In this document: piece after piece, positions 42,753-50,961 of the stretch
Layout of the letters: the number at the start of each line of letters is the position of its first letter
Numbering within the stretch: the stretch's first letter is position 1
IMG/VR virus record: IMGVR_UViG_3300042566_001780
Location: 193,190 to 257,189 of that record
Length of the DNA stretch: 64,000 nt
Origin: a virus
Strand: one strand, 5' to 3'
Position numbers and translations under genes: made by a program
Notes under the pieces: generated by a model
Told to the model about the DNA's origin: nothing
Databases searched by the model: none
The model's input: the letters and a program-made list of their open reading frames with translations, nothing else

Positions 42753-43928
42753 ATGTCGGAAGATATTGATGATTTTATAAGTGGGCTTTTGTCTTCTTCA
42801 AGACCATCAAAAAGCCAAAGATCTGGCATTCGAGGTATTCGTTCTGCAGATGAGCGAGCAGTTAAAACGCGAAGATATCGAACTGCGGGAATGTCAAAAA
42901 TTGGTTTACCGACTGCGTTAGACGACCCACAATTTTTTAAGGCTGGTATGGAAAACAAAGACTCTGTTATTTTTGGTGCGTATGGTGTAGATGATTGGCT
43001 AAGCAGCACATTCCTGCAACAAAGCATTCGAGATGGTATTACGACCATCATGAAGTCCGGCACCTGGATTATTCCAGCTAACTGGGATTTTGTTACATGG
43101 TGCGCTACTATTTCTCCACGGTACAACTTCATTAGCGCCAATCGTGCAATGATCTTTACAAATTGGGGCCAAATTGAAGTTGGTCTCGGCCGCCAAAAGA
43201 TTGAAGTCGAGATCAACGGTAAAATCAAAGAAGTCAATCAGTTTATTGACTTGCTGCATACTCAGTTCAAGCAGGCAGAAAACCTAATTGAATGGGTCTA
43301 TGGCCAACGCGGTGAAAGCATCAGCGTGCCACTGAATTACCGTCCTGCTATTAATGAGGCGTACCCTTGGATCAATGGTGGGCTCGACGCCTATATTGAT
43401 GCCTACATGAATTCTGATGCCAGTGTTCTTATTCTTATTGGGGCACCGGGAACTGGTAAGACAACGTTTGTTAAAAACCTTATCCATCGCTCTGGTGCAG
43501 ATGCAAAGGTTACCTATGATGTCAACGTCATGCAGAGTGATGGCATCTTTGCGTCTTTCATTGAAGGTCGTGAAAAATTCATGATCATGGAAGATGCTGA
43601 TGCCTTCCTCAAGAGTCGGGCTGATGGCAATACTATGATGCACCGTTTCCTGAACGTGTCAGATGGTCTCATCTCTGCATCAAATAAGAAGCTGGTGTTT
43701 AGCACGAATCTTCCATCGGTGCGTGATATTGATGATGCTCTTATGCGTCCAGGCCGGTGCTTTGATGTGATGGAGTTCCGACCTCTTACTCGAGATGAGG
43801 CTATTGCAGTGTGTGACAAGACTGGCCGTCCCCATCCAGGTGATGGTTCCAGTTTCACTCTTGCATCTCTCTTTGGGGATTCTCCAAATACTTCTAAAGT
43901 TAAAACGAAGAAAGTTGGTTTTGTGTAA
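42753..43928 (+). CDS. AAA+ ATPase
   Basis: A 391-aa protein. A unique N-terminal region (1-215) is followed by an AAA+ module: Walker A GAPGTGKT (230-237), Walker B MIMEDAD (277-283), sensor 1 VFSTN, and the arginine-bearing MRPGRCFDVMEF. This order resembles BCS1/FtsH-type AAA proteins more than clamp loaders. It could remodel protein complexes in phage replication or assembly; the substrate is unknown. Its last base is the first base of the next gene. Confidence 0.82.
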   Translation: MSEDIDDFISGLLSSSRPSKSQRSGIRGIRSADERAVKTRRYRTAGMSKIGLPTALDDPQFFKAGMENKDSVIFGAYGVDDWLSSTFLQQSIRDGITTIMKSGTWIIPANWDFVTWCATISPRYNFISANRAMIFTNWGQIEVGLGRQKIEVEINGKIKEVNQFIDLLHTQFKQAENLIEWVYGQRGESISVPLNYRPAINEAYPWINGGLDAYIDAYMNSDASVLILIGAPGTGKTTFVKNLIHRSGADAKVTYDVNVMQSDGIFASFIEGREKFMIMEDADAFLKSRADGNTMMHRFLNVSDGLISASNKKLVFSTNLPSVRDIDDALMRPGRCFDVMEFRPLTRDEAIAVCDKTGRPHPGDGSSFTLASLFGDSPNTSKVKTKKVGFV

Positions 43929-44485
43929 TGAAGAACTTTATTATTGAAGGTCTCGATAGACTTGGTAAAGATACGCTGATTAAAAATATCCAGCACAAAA
44001 CTGGATATAAGATGGTGTGTCATCGATCTAAGCCTCTTGCCCTTGATTATTATCGCAAAGAAAATAATAGTCTGCTTCGATTCCAACAAGAGTGTTTTGC
44101 AAATGATATGCGTCTTCTTTGGATGTCTGAAGATACATCGGCATTTGACGGTGTTATCTTCAATCGTTCGTGGTTAGGCGAATTTGTATATGCGCCCATG
44201 TATCGGGGGTATTCTGCGGAATACATTTTCGATTATGAAAATGTATATTCTCTTGAGAAGCTCAAACAAACTACGCTCGTGCTTTTGACTGAAGATTTTT
44301 CTAAGTCAAAGCATTTTATTGATGATGGGTTGAGCTTCGATATTTCAAAGCGCGTAGAAGAACAAAATAGCTTTGAACTTGCATTTGAGCGTTCGCGAAT
44401 TCCTTGTAAGAAAAAGATTAGTGTTACTGCAGATAATGGCAGTTTCAAAGATCCACTTTCTATTTTGTCTGAAGTTTTTGTTTGA
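43928..44485 (+). CDS. Deoxynucleoside-monophosphate kinase-like protein
   Basis: A 185-aa P-loop protein. N-terminal FIIEGLDRLGKDTLIKNI is the GxDxxGKDTL form of the thymidylate-kinase group, and FNRSWLGEFVYAPMYRGY resembles the dTMP-kinase DRx/lid region. It would phosphorylate dTMP or a modified dNMP to the diphosphate. It overlaps the AAA+ stop (TAATG). It is the first of a run of nucleotide-handling genes. Substrate not determined. Confidence 0.68.
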   Translation: MKNFIIEGLDRLGKDTLIKNIQHKTGYKMVCHRSKPLALDYYRKENNSLLRFQQECFANDMRLLWMSEDTSAFDGVIFNRSWLGEFVYAPMYRGYSAEYIFDYENVYSLEKLKQTTLVLLTEDFSKSKHFIDDGLSFDISKRVEEQNSFELAFERSRIPCKKKISVTADNGSFKDPLSILSEVFV

Positions 44486-44496
44486 AGGAAAATGTC

Positions 44497-44940
44497 ATGT
44501 TGATTAATCAAATCAAAAAAGATCAAGTTGAAGCTCGCAAAAACAAAGATTCTGTGAAAGCCAATCTACTCACTACGCTAATTGGTGAAGCTGAAATGGT
44601 TGGCAAAAACAATGGCAACCGTGCTCCATCAGATGCTGAAGTACAAGTAGTAGTTAAGAAGTTCATTAAGGGAATTGATGAAATTCTGACTCTGACTTTT
44701 GACAAAGACATTCAGAATTTCTTGACTGAGCTAGAAATCCTCAAGTCATATTTGCCAGAACAGCTGAGCCAAGAGCAACTTGCATTTGAGATTAGCAAAA
44801 TCATCGGCTCTCTTACTGTTGCAAATCCTTCTCAGGCAATTGGTGTTGTGATGAAGGAGCTTAATGCAAAGTTCTCTGGGAAATTTGATTCCAAACAAGC
44901 TTCCATTTTGATCAAAGAAAATCTGGTACCCCAATCATGA
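44497..44940 (+). CDS. YqeY/GatB-related domain protein
   Basis: A 147-aa helical protein of the YqeY type (MLINQIKKDQVEARKNKDSVKANLLTTLIGEAEM... LKSYLPEQLSQEQLAFEI... IGVVMKELNAKFSGKFD). It is related to the tail domain of GatB, which contacts tRNA. Stand-alone YqeY proteins have no settled role. GAAGGA lies about 8 bases before the ATG at 44497. ATGA-coupled to the Gmk-like gene. Confidence 0.85.
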   Translation: MLINQIKKDQVEARKNKDSVKANLLTTLIGEAEMVGKNNGNRAPSDAEVQVVVKKFIKGIDEILTLTFDKDIQNFLTELEILKSYLPEQLSQEQLAFEISKIIGSLTVANPSQAIGVVMKELNAKFSGKFDSKQASILIKENLVPQS

Positions 44941-45575
44941 TCGTCTTTGGTCAACCCACGTTGATCACGTTAACCAGCCCATCTTGCGGTGGAAAAAGCT
45001 GGTTAATGGAGCATCTGATTGCTGAATGGAATTTTCAAAGAATCATCAGCACTACTGATAGAGCTCCACGAGTTGGAGAAGTCGACAAGGTGCATTATTT
45101 CTTTATGACTACTGAAGAATCTAAGGAGCTAGAGAAGCAAAAGAAATTTGCTGAGCTAGTCACTTATAATGGCGTTCGTTATGGTGTTACTCATGACGAA
45201 ATGGTTCGCAAAGTAGCAAAGCCAAATAGCGCTCCTCCTATTGTTATTCTTGAACCTTCTGGATTGAAGGAATACGAGAAGTATTGCAAGAAAAACAATT
45301 GGAGAATGTTCAAGATCTTTGTTGACACTCCAGAAGAAATTCGCATTCTTAGACTCGCAGATCGCACAACAAAAGACATCATTGCTAAACCAAATGCTTC
45401 TTATGAAGAGGTCAAGCAATGCATAGTGTCAAACAATAGTCGGTTGCAGGCAATAATTGAAAAAGAGCGTTCTTGGTATAAGAAAAGTAACTGGGATTTG
45501 ATTGTACCAGGCACTTCACTAAGCGATGCAAAACATCTTATTCTAGACGCAGCAAAAAGGTTTAACAATGATTGA
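44937..45575 (+). CDS. gmk: Guanylate kinase-like NMP kinase
   Basis: A 212-aa protein. The P-loop is TSPSCGGKS (about 13-21). ISTTDRAPRVGEVDKVHYFF (about 38-57) matches the GMP-binding TTRxPRxGExxGxdYxF signature, and a LVTYNGVRYGV segment follows. It converts GMP or dGMP to the diphosphate, or a modified nucleotide if the specificity has drifted. Phage copies feed dNTP synthesis. Its 3' end overlaps the next start by 8 bases. Confidence 0.85.
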   Translation: MIVFGQPTLITLTSPSCGGKSWLMEHLIAEWNFQRIISTTDRAPRVGEVDKVHYFFMTTEESKELEKQKKFAELVTYNGVRYGVTHDEMVRKVAKPNSAPPIVILEPSGLKEYEKYCKKNNWRMFKIFVDTPEEIRILRLADRTTKDIIAKPNASYEEVKQCIVSNNSRLQAIIEKERSWYKKSNWDLIVPGTSLSDAKHLILDAAKRFNND

Positions 45576-46080
45576 AGTTCAAGCGCCAAATAAGTTCAAA
45601 GTTAAGATGGCACACTGGACCGTTTTTCTTGCTGGGTCCATTGAAATGGGTGCTGCTGTTAAATGGCAAAATGAAGCTGTTGAGCAACTTAAACCATACA
45701 ATGATGAGTTGGTGTTGTTCAATCCTAGACGAGATGATTGGGATTCTTCTTGGGTTCAATCGATTGATAATCCCCAATTTGCTGAGCAAGTGAATTGGGA
45801 AATTGAACACATCACTAAATCAGACATTGTGTTCTTCTATTTTGCTGGTGACACAAAATCTCCAATCACTCTAATGGAGCTCGGCATTATTGCGGGAATG
45901 CATATGCGATATGCGACATCAGATGTCATTGTTGTTTGTGAACCAAATTTTTGGCGAAAAGGAAATGTCGACATTCTCTGTGATACAATCAATGTACCGC
46001 TTTATGATAATCTAAAAGATGGTCTAAGTCATCTTGAAAATTATCTTGTCACTAATGGTGGGTTCATTCCTGGAGCGTGA
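45568..46080 (+). CDS. Nucleoside 2-deoxyribosyltransferase-like protein
   Basis: A 170-aa protein: TVFLAGSIEMGAAVKWQNEAVEQL, LFNPRRDDWDSSWV, SDIVFFYFAGDTKSPITLMELGIIAG. This matches the Rossmann-like deoxyribosyltransferase fold, with the nucleophile-type Glu in LMELG. Members exchange or hydrolyse bases of deoxynucleosides or their monophosphates; phage homologues may salvage or purge modified nucleotides. It ends the nucleotide-metabolism run. Confidence 0.8.
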   Translation: MIEVQAPNKFKVKMAHWTVFLAGSIEMGAAVKWQNEAVEQLKPYNDELVLFNPRRDDWDSSWVQSIDNPQFAEQVNWEIEHITKSDIVFFYFAGDTKSPITLMELGIIAGMHMRYATSDVIVVCEPNFWRKGNVDILCDTINVPLYDNLKDGLSHLENYLVTNGGFIPGA

Positions 46081-46081
46081 A

Positions 46082-46219
46082 ATGGAAAAAGACGTCAATG
46101 ATAATCAAGGTAGAAATCCTGATCGACCAGCAAATGTAAAAACAGATTTGATTTCACTTGGTGTAGTTGCAGTGCTGATGGCTCTTTCTTACGGCATTAT
46201 CAAATTTTTTGAACTATGA
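46082..46219 (+). CDS. Single-pass membrane microprotein (45 aa)
   Basis: A 45-aa protein: 22 polar residues followed by a C-terminal membrane segment (LISLGVVAVLMALSYGIIKFF). It begins 1 base after the upstream stop and is ATGA-coupled to the next gene. Function unknown. Confidence 0.65.
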   Translation: MEKDVNDNQGRNPDRPANVKTDLISLGVVAVLMALSYGIIKFFEL

Positions 46220-46560
46220 GTGACTGTGACTTTCGAATCAAAGCTGAACATATTTGTGAAGATTGCGGACATGTTCAGATGGTTCATGGACTAGTAACGT
46301 CTGACAATGGCGTCTATTTTGGCAGTGCCCATAATTGGTGTGATGTTTGTGATACGGGATTGCCGAAGTTTAGTTGGAAGATTGTTGTTCCCGCAGGGAA
46401 CATTGACATCACCTTCTTCATGAAAGGTCTTCCGAAAAAGATGGCATTTCAAATCGGCAATCAAATTTTCACCTTGGACTATGAACCTGAAGAACCATCT
46501 GAGTTTTTCTTTATGGCCAAAATGTTGACAAATGCTATGAAAAAGATTGGCGTAAACTAA
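46216..46560 (+). CDS. Zinc-ribbon-like hypothetical protein
   Basis: A 114-aa protein with two Cys pairs, CEDCGHV and WCDVCDTG (about residues 13-16 and 38-43), likely binding one zinc, then a beta-rich C-terminal part (GLPKKMAFQIGNQIF). No family was recognised. It overlaps both neighbours by 1-4 bases. Confidence 0.68.
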   Translation: MSDCDFRIKAEHICEDCGHVQMVHGLVTSDNGVYFGSAHNWCDVCDTGLPKFSWKIVVPAGNIDITFFMKGLPKKMAFQIGNQIFTLDYEPEEPSEFFFMAKMLTNAMKKIGVN

Positions 46561-47393
46561 TGGGACGTCTTACTGATAATGACAAACGGTTTTGGATTTT
46601 TACATATGGAAAATCCAACTACAATCCTTGGAGAATGATTCTTTCAAGTGGCGGGGGCTATGATGAACCAGCAAAAACTAATCTGACTTGCTACGGATTT
46701 GGTTATGTTTTTCGTGTTCATTTTCCAAATTTCATAAAACCTTTCCGTGAATGGCACGAATTTCGATTTGAGAAACTTGCAGATGGTAGAAAAGGTTATT
46801 GGGAAGAGCATCCTCGAGAATTTGGTTTTTCTCTTGATGAAGGTTTCTTAACTTTCTATCATGGGCCACAAACTCATGACAGTATAACGACAAAATCAAC
46901 TAGCTTCTTTCTTCCGTGGACACAGTGGTTCTTCAATCGCTATAGCGTCTATGGTTTGAATGGCGAACATTTGAAAAGCTGGATTTCTGAACGAAGTTTG
47001 TTCAAGAAAAAGAAGCCGTTTAATGAGTATGAAGAACAACGACAGTTCAAAGATCAGCAGGTACCAAAAGCCAAGTTTTTGATTCACGATGCTGATGGTA
47101 CTGCGGTTATTGCAACAACTTATATCCAAGAACGTGAATGGACGTTTGGAGAAGGCTGGTTTCAATGGCTTCGATTCTTCAAAAAGAATCTGGTACAACG
47201 TACACTTGACATTGAATTTTCCCAAGAAGTCGGTCATGACAAAGGTTCATGGAAGGGCGGGTTGATGGGTACCTCGATTGAGATGAATCCAAATGACCTT
47301 CATGAATCTGCATTTAAGCGATTCTGCGACCAAGAACATCGTTCAAAGAATGGCAAGTTCAAGATAAAATTCATAAAACAAATCGAGGAGTAA
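46560..47393 (+). CDS. Hypothetical protein, Trp/Phe-rich
   Basis: A 277-aa protein rich in aromatic residues (YGFGYVFRVHFPNF, FFLPWTQWFFNRYSVYG, FQWLRFFKKN) but without clear membrane helices. It looks like a compact beta-protein I associate with conserved phage hypotheticals. The stop of the previous gene shares a base with its ATG. Function unknown. Confidence 0.7.
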   Translation: MGRLTDNDKRFWIFTYGKSNYNPWRMILSSGGGYDEPAKTNLTCYGFGYVFRVHFPNFIKPFREWHEFRFEKLADGRKGYWEEHPREFGFSLDEGFLTFYHGPQTHDSITTKSTSFFLPWTQWFFNRYSVYGLNGEHLKSWISERSLFKKKKPFNEYEEQRQFKDQQVPKAKFLIHDADGTAVIATTYIQEREWTFGEGWFQWLRFFKKNLVQRTLDIEFSQEVGHDKGSWKGGLMGTSIEMNPNDLHESAFKRFCDQEHRSKNGKFKIKFIKQIEE

Positions 47394-47396
47394 GCA

Positions 47397-47621
47397 ATGC
47401 TAGTAGAAAAATTCAACGAAGTCAATAGTCACATTATCAATCTGCTTCTTCGTCACCGTGAAGAACGCGTCGACATCACCTATCAAGATGTTTTTGACAT
47501 TCAACAACGGTTGGACAAATTGATTGTTGATGTTGCTGCGGCAGAAATTGTCATCAATGAGCTGGATGTGGCACCAAAGAAATCTTGTGGTGGCAACTGC
47601 TCTGAGTGTGCATGTCATTAA
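47397..47621 (+). CDS. Small protein with Cys-rich tail
   Basis: A 74-aa helical protein ending CGGNCSECACH, a possible metal-binding knuckle. A GAGGAG-type Shine-Dalgarno (gaggagtaagc) precedes the ATG. Its stop shares a base with the next start. Confidence 0.65.
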   Translation: MLVEKFNEVNSHIINLLLRHREERVDITYQDVFDIQQRLDKLIVDVAAAEIVINELDVAPKKSCGGNCSECACH

Positions 47622-47839
47622 TGAAATTCCCAGGCATTTTCATCAGTCATCATGGTTCAGCCGATATTGACGCGTTAAGCAAAGAAACCCATGAATGGGA
47701 AGTTCGAGCTTCTAAAGGTGAATGTGCCTGGATTTGTTCAGATTGTTGTGTCACTTTCCCAGATGGAATGCCTGCAAAATGCGAACATGGTCATGAAGGC
47801 TGTACCAAAATCATTGAAAGTTTCCGAAATGAAAAGTGA
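47621..47839 (+). CDS. Small zinc-finger-like protein
   Basis: A 72-aa protein with Cys/His clusters (CAWICSDCCVTF, CEHGHEGC) that could bind zinc. ATG at 47621 is chosen from TAATG coupling; an ATG at 47612 is also possible. It overlaps the following gene by 11 bases. Confidence 0.6.
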   Translation: MKFPGIFISHHGSADIDALSKETHEWEVRASKGECAWICSDCCVTFPDGMPAKCEHGHEGCTKIIESFRNEK

Positions 47840-48143
47840 TGCCCAAATTAGCTATGATTTAGCTTTAGCCATCGGTTGGACTAAAGCAGATTTGGTTATT
47901 GCAGAAAACAAAGTTTTTGTTTGGCGCGGAAATAATTGGCGTGAATTCTCTTACACTGATCCCACAGTCATCTGGCCTATTGCTGTTCGCTTTAGAAAAA
48001 TGCCAAGTGAAGTTTGGTACAGAGCTGCACCTAAGAAAGAATGGTATGTCGCAATGCCAGATGGTCCAGGTACTTGGTGTATGTATGCCGATTCCCCTGA
48101 AAAAGCAGTAGCTCTTGGGGTTATCTCAGAGGTCGCAGAATGA
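47829..48143 (+). CDS. Hypothetical protein (104 aa)
   Basis: A 104-aa protein, MKSDAQISYDLALAIGWTKADL, then beta-strands and a C-terminal helix. The first 50 residues look like a small helix-strand domain found near phage host-interaction genes. The start is chosen at 47829 to limit overlap. ATGA-coupled to the next gene. Confidence 0.55.
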   Translation: MKSDAQISYDLALAIGWTKADLVIAENKVFVWRGNNWREFSYTDPTVIWPIAVRFRKMPSEVWYRAAPKKEWYVAMPDGPGTWCMYADSPEKAVALGVISEVAE

Positions 48144-48616
48144 ATTTGCCCAAACCAAAAGTCTTTGTGAAAAGTTCCGAGTGGAATGATGCTCTTCTCA
48201 AGAGATGTTCATTCAATGGATGGCGTCATGATTATGGTGATTGCGACATGCGGCTCTACACTGAAGAGCAATTGCATGAATTTGCAAAATCGCAAATTGA
48301 AGAAGTGCTAGGTTTAGTGTTCACTAATTTGGTCAACATTGCAAAAACCAAAGAATTGGCGAAAGACATAGACCAAACATGGTGCGCTGCAGCACAAGGC
48401 ATGCATCGTTTGGCAAATGAAGCTTTGAAAAAAGTTGATCATCTTGAGCCAACTGAAAAAGCTTCTCCTGAAAAATTAGAAGAAGCTCTGGAAGAAGCTT
48501 ATTGGATCTTCGATGCCAAACGAAAAGGTTATTCCATGTGGCACGACCCAATGTCTGAGCGTGATGCATTCAAAACCACTATTCGAAAATTGTTGAAAGA
48601 TTCAAATGGCGACTAG
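48140..48616 (+). CDS. Hypothetical helical protein (158 aa)
   Basis: A 158-aa acidic and helical protein with FxxSxxWNDALLKRCSFNGW at the start and EKLEEALEEAYWIFDAKRKGYSMWHDPMSERDAFKTTIRKLL at the end. No family was recognised. It overlaps the following gene by 11 bases. Confidence 0.65.
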   Translation: MNLPKPKVFVKSSEWNDALLKRCSFNGWRHDYGDCDMRLYTEEQLHEFAKSQIEEVLGLVFTNLVNIAKTKELAKDIDQTWCAAAQGMHRLANEALKKVDHLEPTEKASPEKLEEALEEAYWIFDAKRKGYSMWHDPMSERDAFKTTIRKLLKDSNGD

Positions 48617-48830
48617 AACTCGTGAAGTTGTTGTATCTAACAAAGCACAATGCAAATTGTGCAATGATGTTATTGAATCAAAATCTGGCCATGACTTCAA
48701 GTACTGTAGTTGTGGCGAAATTTTTGTAGATGGCGGAAACGAATATCTTCGTCGCGGTGCAAAGAACTTCGACAATTTCATTGAGCTAAGTGAGATTGAG
48801 GAGATTGTTGAGGATAGCGCGAATGAATAA
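48606..48830 (+). CDS. Small zinc-ribbon-like phage protein
   Basis: A 74-aa protein with the pattern QCKLCNDVIESKSGHDFKYCSCGEIFVDGG: CxxC, His, then CxC, followed by VDGG. I recognise this small family from phages and bacteria; its role is unknown. It likely binds one zinc. The 3' end overlaps the next gene by 8 bases. Confidence 0.72.
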   Translation: MATRTREVVVSNKAQCKLCNDVIESKSGHDFKYCSCGEIFVDGGNEYLRRGAKNFDNFIELSEIEEIVEDSANE

Positions 48831-49428
48831 CCTGATGATTCGGTGGCTCACGCTTGTGAATGGGCATATCAATGATGGCTGGAAATTCCTTTGGAGTTGT
48901 TATGGCAACAATGCCAGGAGCCTCGAGGGTGTCATTTGGGACAATGGAATCCAAGAGATGACTAGCACTATTTGCTATGACACCAAGACTTTTGAGGTTT
49001 ACAACATCAGCGTTCACTGCTTTGATTCTAATAGTTTAGACAATAGTCGGAGCAAAGCTGCTATTTTCTTCACAGATGAAAAGCATAAGAAAGTCTACGT
49101 CGAAGAATCTAATAAGCATGATGCTGCATGGGATCAAGCATGGTCGGGTGTCCTCTATGAAGAGGTGAAGTCATTTGATGATCTGGTGAAATTCATTCAT
49201 GATTCTCATTACCAGAAACTTGATGATCCTGAAGAGTTTGACGTAGTTGTTGACACCCTGAAAAAGCATCATGACAAGCTTTGGCAAATGACTCAACGAA
49301 ACATGAATTCTGAATTTGTTGGAATGAACATTATGGATGACATTCGCATTGAACAGATGAGTGAATTGAAGCAAGCTATGCAACTGTGGAAAGATTTCAA
49401 AAATGGAAAAGCTTTTAGGCAAAATTGA
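48823..49428 (+). CDS. Hypothetical protein (201 aa)
   Basis: A 201-aa protein with an N-terminal beta-rich half (LVNGHINDGWKFLWSCYG...MTSTICYDTKTFEVYNISV) and a C-terminal helical half rich in Asp/Glu/Lys. The start at 48823 has GAGGA about 10 bases upstream. No family was recognised. Confidence 0.62.
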   Translation: MNNLMIRWLTLVNGHINDGWKFLWSCYGNNARSLEGVIWDNGIQEMTSTICYDTKTFEVYNISVHCFDSNSLDNSRSKAAIFFTDEKHKKVYVEESNKHDAAWDQAWSGVLYEEVKSFDDLVKFIHDSHYQKLDDPEEFDVVVDTLKKHHDKLWQMTQRNMNSEFVGMNIMDDIRIEQMSELKQAMQLWKDFKNGKAFRQN

Positions 49429-49741
49429 ATCGGTGAAATTTGGCTATGTTGGCTACCAAGACATGCAATTTGGTCTGCAGGTGTCATTCACCGGAAAAGA
49501 CGGCTGGGGAGTTTCGGCCACCATCGCAAATGCTTGGTCTTTGGACATGGAATGCCCGTATAATCATGCATGGACTGAAGACGACCGGGATTCTGGTTTC
49601 GCAAAGACTATGCGCAAAATCAACCAAGTTATGAATGATGCTAAGGTGACTGACATCTATCAACTGAAGGGTGTTCCAGTTGAAGTGATCTTCGAAGGAA
49701 GCGTGTTGAAGGATTGGAGAATTTTGACTGAAGTTTTGTGA
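49403..49741 (+). CDS. Conserved phage hypothetical (GKIExxxFGYxGYQD family)
   Basis: A 112-aa protein with the conserved layout MEKLLGKIESVKFGYVGYQD... GKDGWGVSA ... WTEDDRDSGFAKTMRKINQVMNDAKV ... LKGVPVEVIFEGSVLKDWRILTEVL, which I know from many prophages and lytic phages. No biochemical function is known. It overlaps the previous gene by 26 bases. The extended -10 promoter at 49760 follows its stop. Confidence 0.75.
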   Translation: MEKLLGKIESVKFGYVGYQDMQFGLQVSFTGKDGWGVSATIANAWSLDMECPYNHAWTEDDRDSGFAKTMRKINQVMNDAKVTDIYQLKGVPVEVIFEGSVLKDWRILTEVL

Positions 49742-49765
49742 AAAGCTCCAAAAACAGTGTACAAT
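49736..49765 (+). promoter_or_regulatory. Extended -10 promoter overlapping a terminator
   Basis: TTGTGA, an 18-base spacer and TACAAT preceded by CAGTG. The expected transcription start (about 49772) falls inside the left arm of the hairpin at 49768-49804. Confidence 0.55.
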
Positions 49766-49767
49766 TG

Positions 49768-49808
49768 AACCTAAGATGAAAACATAAGCAGATCATCTTA
49801 GGTTTTTT
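49768..49808 (+). terminator. Rho-independent terminator
   Basis: AACCTAAGATGA (49768-49779) pairs over 12 bp with TCATCTTAGGTT (49793-49804) around a 13-base loop, then a run of six T to 49808. It ends the 46-49.7 kb operon while a promoter begins at its left flank. Confidence 0.85.
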
Positions 49809-49813
49809 ACTAT

Positions 49814-49834
49814 TTGGAACTTTGATCATGACTC
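49814..49834 (+). repeat. 21-bp direct repeat at a gene start, copy 1
   Basis: Covers the region from 14 bases upstream of the ATG at 49828 through its first codons. It is identical to 50013-50033, which spans the next gene's ATG. Confidence 0.9.
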
Positions 49835-50037
49835 GGCATTTTAATAACCAGGACTTTTTCAAAGGGTTTAGCGCTGTGAAGCCAAGCATGGTTGATGATC
49901 TACTCATTTTGCCTAGCAAATTATCACAGGATGATTGCGGTGAGCAAAAAATACAAGTGAAAATCCTGAAAGCTAGATCTGCTGACAATCAACGCGTTTC
50001 TTTTCAACTTACTTGGAACTTTGATCATGACTCTTGA
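49828..50037 (+). CDS. Small hypothetical protein (69 aa)
   Basis: A 69-aa protein, MTRHFNNQDFFKGFSAVKPSMV. It is the first gene after the promoter/terminator at 49.76 kb. Its last residues (TWNFDHD) are encoded by the second copy of the 21-bp repeat that carries the next gene's start. Function unknown. Confidence 0.6.
   Translation: MTRHFNNQDFFKGFSAVKPSMVDDLLILPSKLSQDDCGEQKIQVKILKARSADNQRVSFQLTWNFDHDS
50013..50033 (+). repeat. 21-bp direct repeat at a gene start, copy 2
   Basis: Identical to 49814-49834. It includes the ATG at 50027 while also coding the C-terminus of the preceding gene. Confidence 0.9.
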
Positions 50038-50266
50038 AACTATTCGTACCAATCTCATCAAGACCATTGAGGGCAAACAGCTCTATCTTGATGAAGTCAT
50101 CAAAGCTCGGCAACAAGCAAATGGCACTCTTGATGCAGTGTTTTTTGCTCAAGAAGAATTCCTGAAGATCAATATTGCCGAGCTCAATGCCATCCTTGAT
50201 GATGTTGAAAAGCTCATTCAACCGACAGCTCCATTTACTGGTGAAATCTTTCATCATCCGGTGTAA
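50027..50266 (+). CDS. Small helical protein (79 aa)
   Basis: A 79-aa protein, MTLETIRTNLIKTIEGKQLYLDEVIKARQQANG. It is strongly helical with heptad-like leucines and may form a coiled coil. It overlaps the previous gene by 11 bases. Confidence 0.62.
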   Translation: MTLETIRTNLIKTIEGKQLYLDEVIKARQQANGTLDAVFFAQEEFLKINIAELNAILDDVEKLIQPTAPFTGEIFHHPV

Positions 50267-50268
50267 TC

Positions 50269-50502
50269 ATGGTTGAATGGGGCAAAATGTTCTTGCAACT
50301 CGTGGTGCAAGAGAAAAGTAGCAATGATTATCGTGCTTTCTTGACCTGGCGCGATGTCGATAGTGATGGCATTTTTGAATTGCGGGGCTATGGCAAAGAT
50401 GGTGCCTTGGCTGCAGCCGATGCATGGCACAAATTTGTGACTGATGCCGAATTTCATAGCTACTGGTCAGGTCATTATTTGGAGCAGAAATCTCATGGTT
50501 GA
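50269..50502 (+). CDS. Small hypothetical protein (77 aa)
   Basis: A 77-aa mixed alpha/beta protein (FLTWRDVDSDGIFELRGYGKDGALAAADAW). It starts 3 bases after the upstream stop. No family was recognised. Confidence 0.6.
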   Translation: MVEWGKMFLQLVVQEKSSNDYRAFLTWRDVDSDGIFELRGYGKDGALAAADAWHKFVTDAEFHSYWSGHYLEQKSHG

Positions 50503-50707
50503 TCATTTGACAGTCATTCTCTATTTGTGGACCTCTGTTGTTGCAGCTGGGACCGCTTCTTCACTCAAAGTCGAGAAAGACTGGCGCCCAATTGGCGAGT
50601 ATCATTCGTGGCAACGTGGTGGTCCTAGTGGAATGACACTATGTGAAAACGCGGCAAAGCAACTTGGTCTTGAGAAGACGCGTTATCGTTGCGTTATTTC
50701 AAAATGA
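50495..50707 (+). CDS. Small membrane-associated protein (70 aa)
   Basis: A 70-aa protein with a hydrophobic N-terminal segment (HLTVILYLWTSVVAAGTA) and a soluble tail (KDWRPIGEYHSWQRGGPSGMTLCENAAKQLGL). It may be a membrane anchor or a signal-peptide-bearing protein. It overlaps both neighbours. Confidence 0.55.
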   Translation: MVDHLTVILYLWTSVVAAGTASSLKVEKDWRPIGEYHSWQRGGPSGMTLCENAAKQLGLEKTRYRCVISK

Positions 50708-50961
50708 TTTCGAAAACTACTCGCCTTACTATTGCAAACATCTGCTATGCAAATGTGGCAGGTCAATTTGCATTGTTCAGCAACCCAAAGTTCCGTGGAC
50801 CAAACTTCACATGGAAAGAATTTCCAGCCATGTGTGAGAAGCAAGCGGATATTTGGATGATCCTCAACAGTGTACGTGGTAACAAAGAAGAAATCAATAG
50901 TGTTGCTCGTCAAGTGGCAAAAGAAATTGCTACTACTTTGGTGTGGCATTTGGAGAAATGA
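50704..50961 (+). CDS. Small hypothetical protein (85 aa)
   Basis: An 85-aa protein starting MISKTTRLTIANICYANVAGQFALF, helical at the C-terminus. Its start is ATGA-coupled to the previous stop. No family was recognised. Confidence 0.58.
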   Translation: MISKTTRLTIANICYANVAGQFALFSNPKFRGPNFTWKEFPAMCEKQADIWMILNSVRGNKEEINSVARQVAKEIATTLVWHLEK

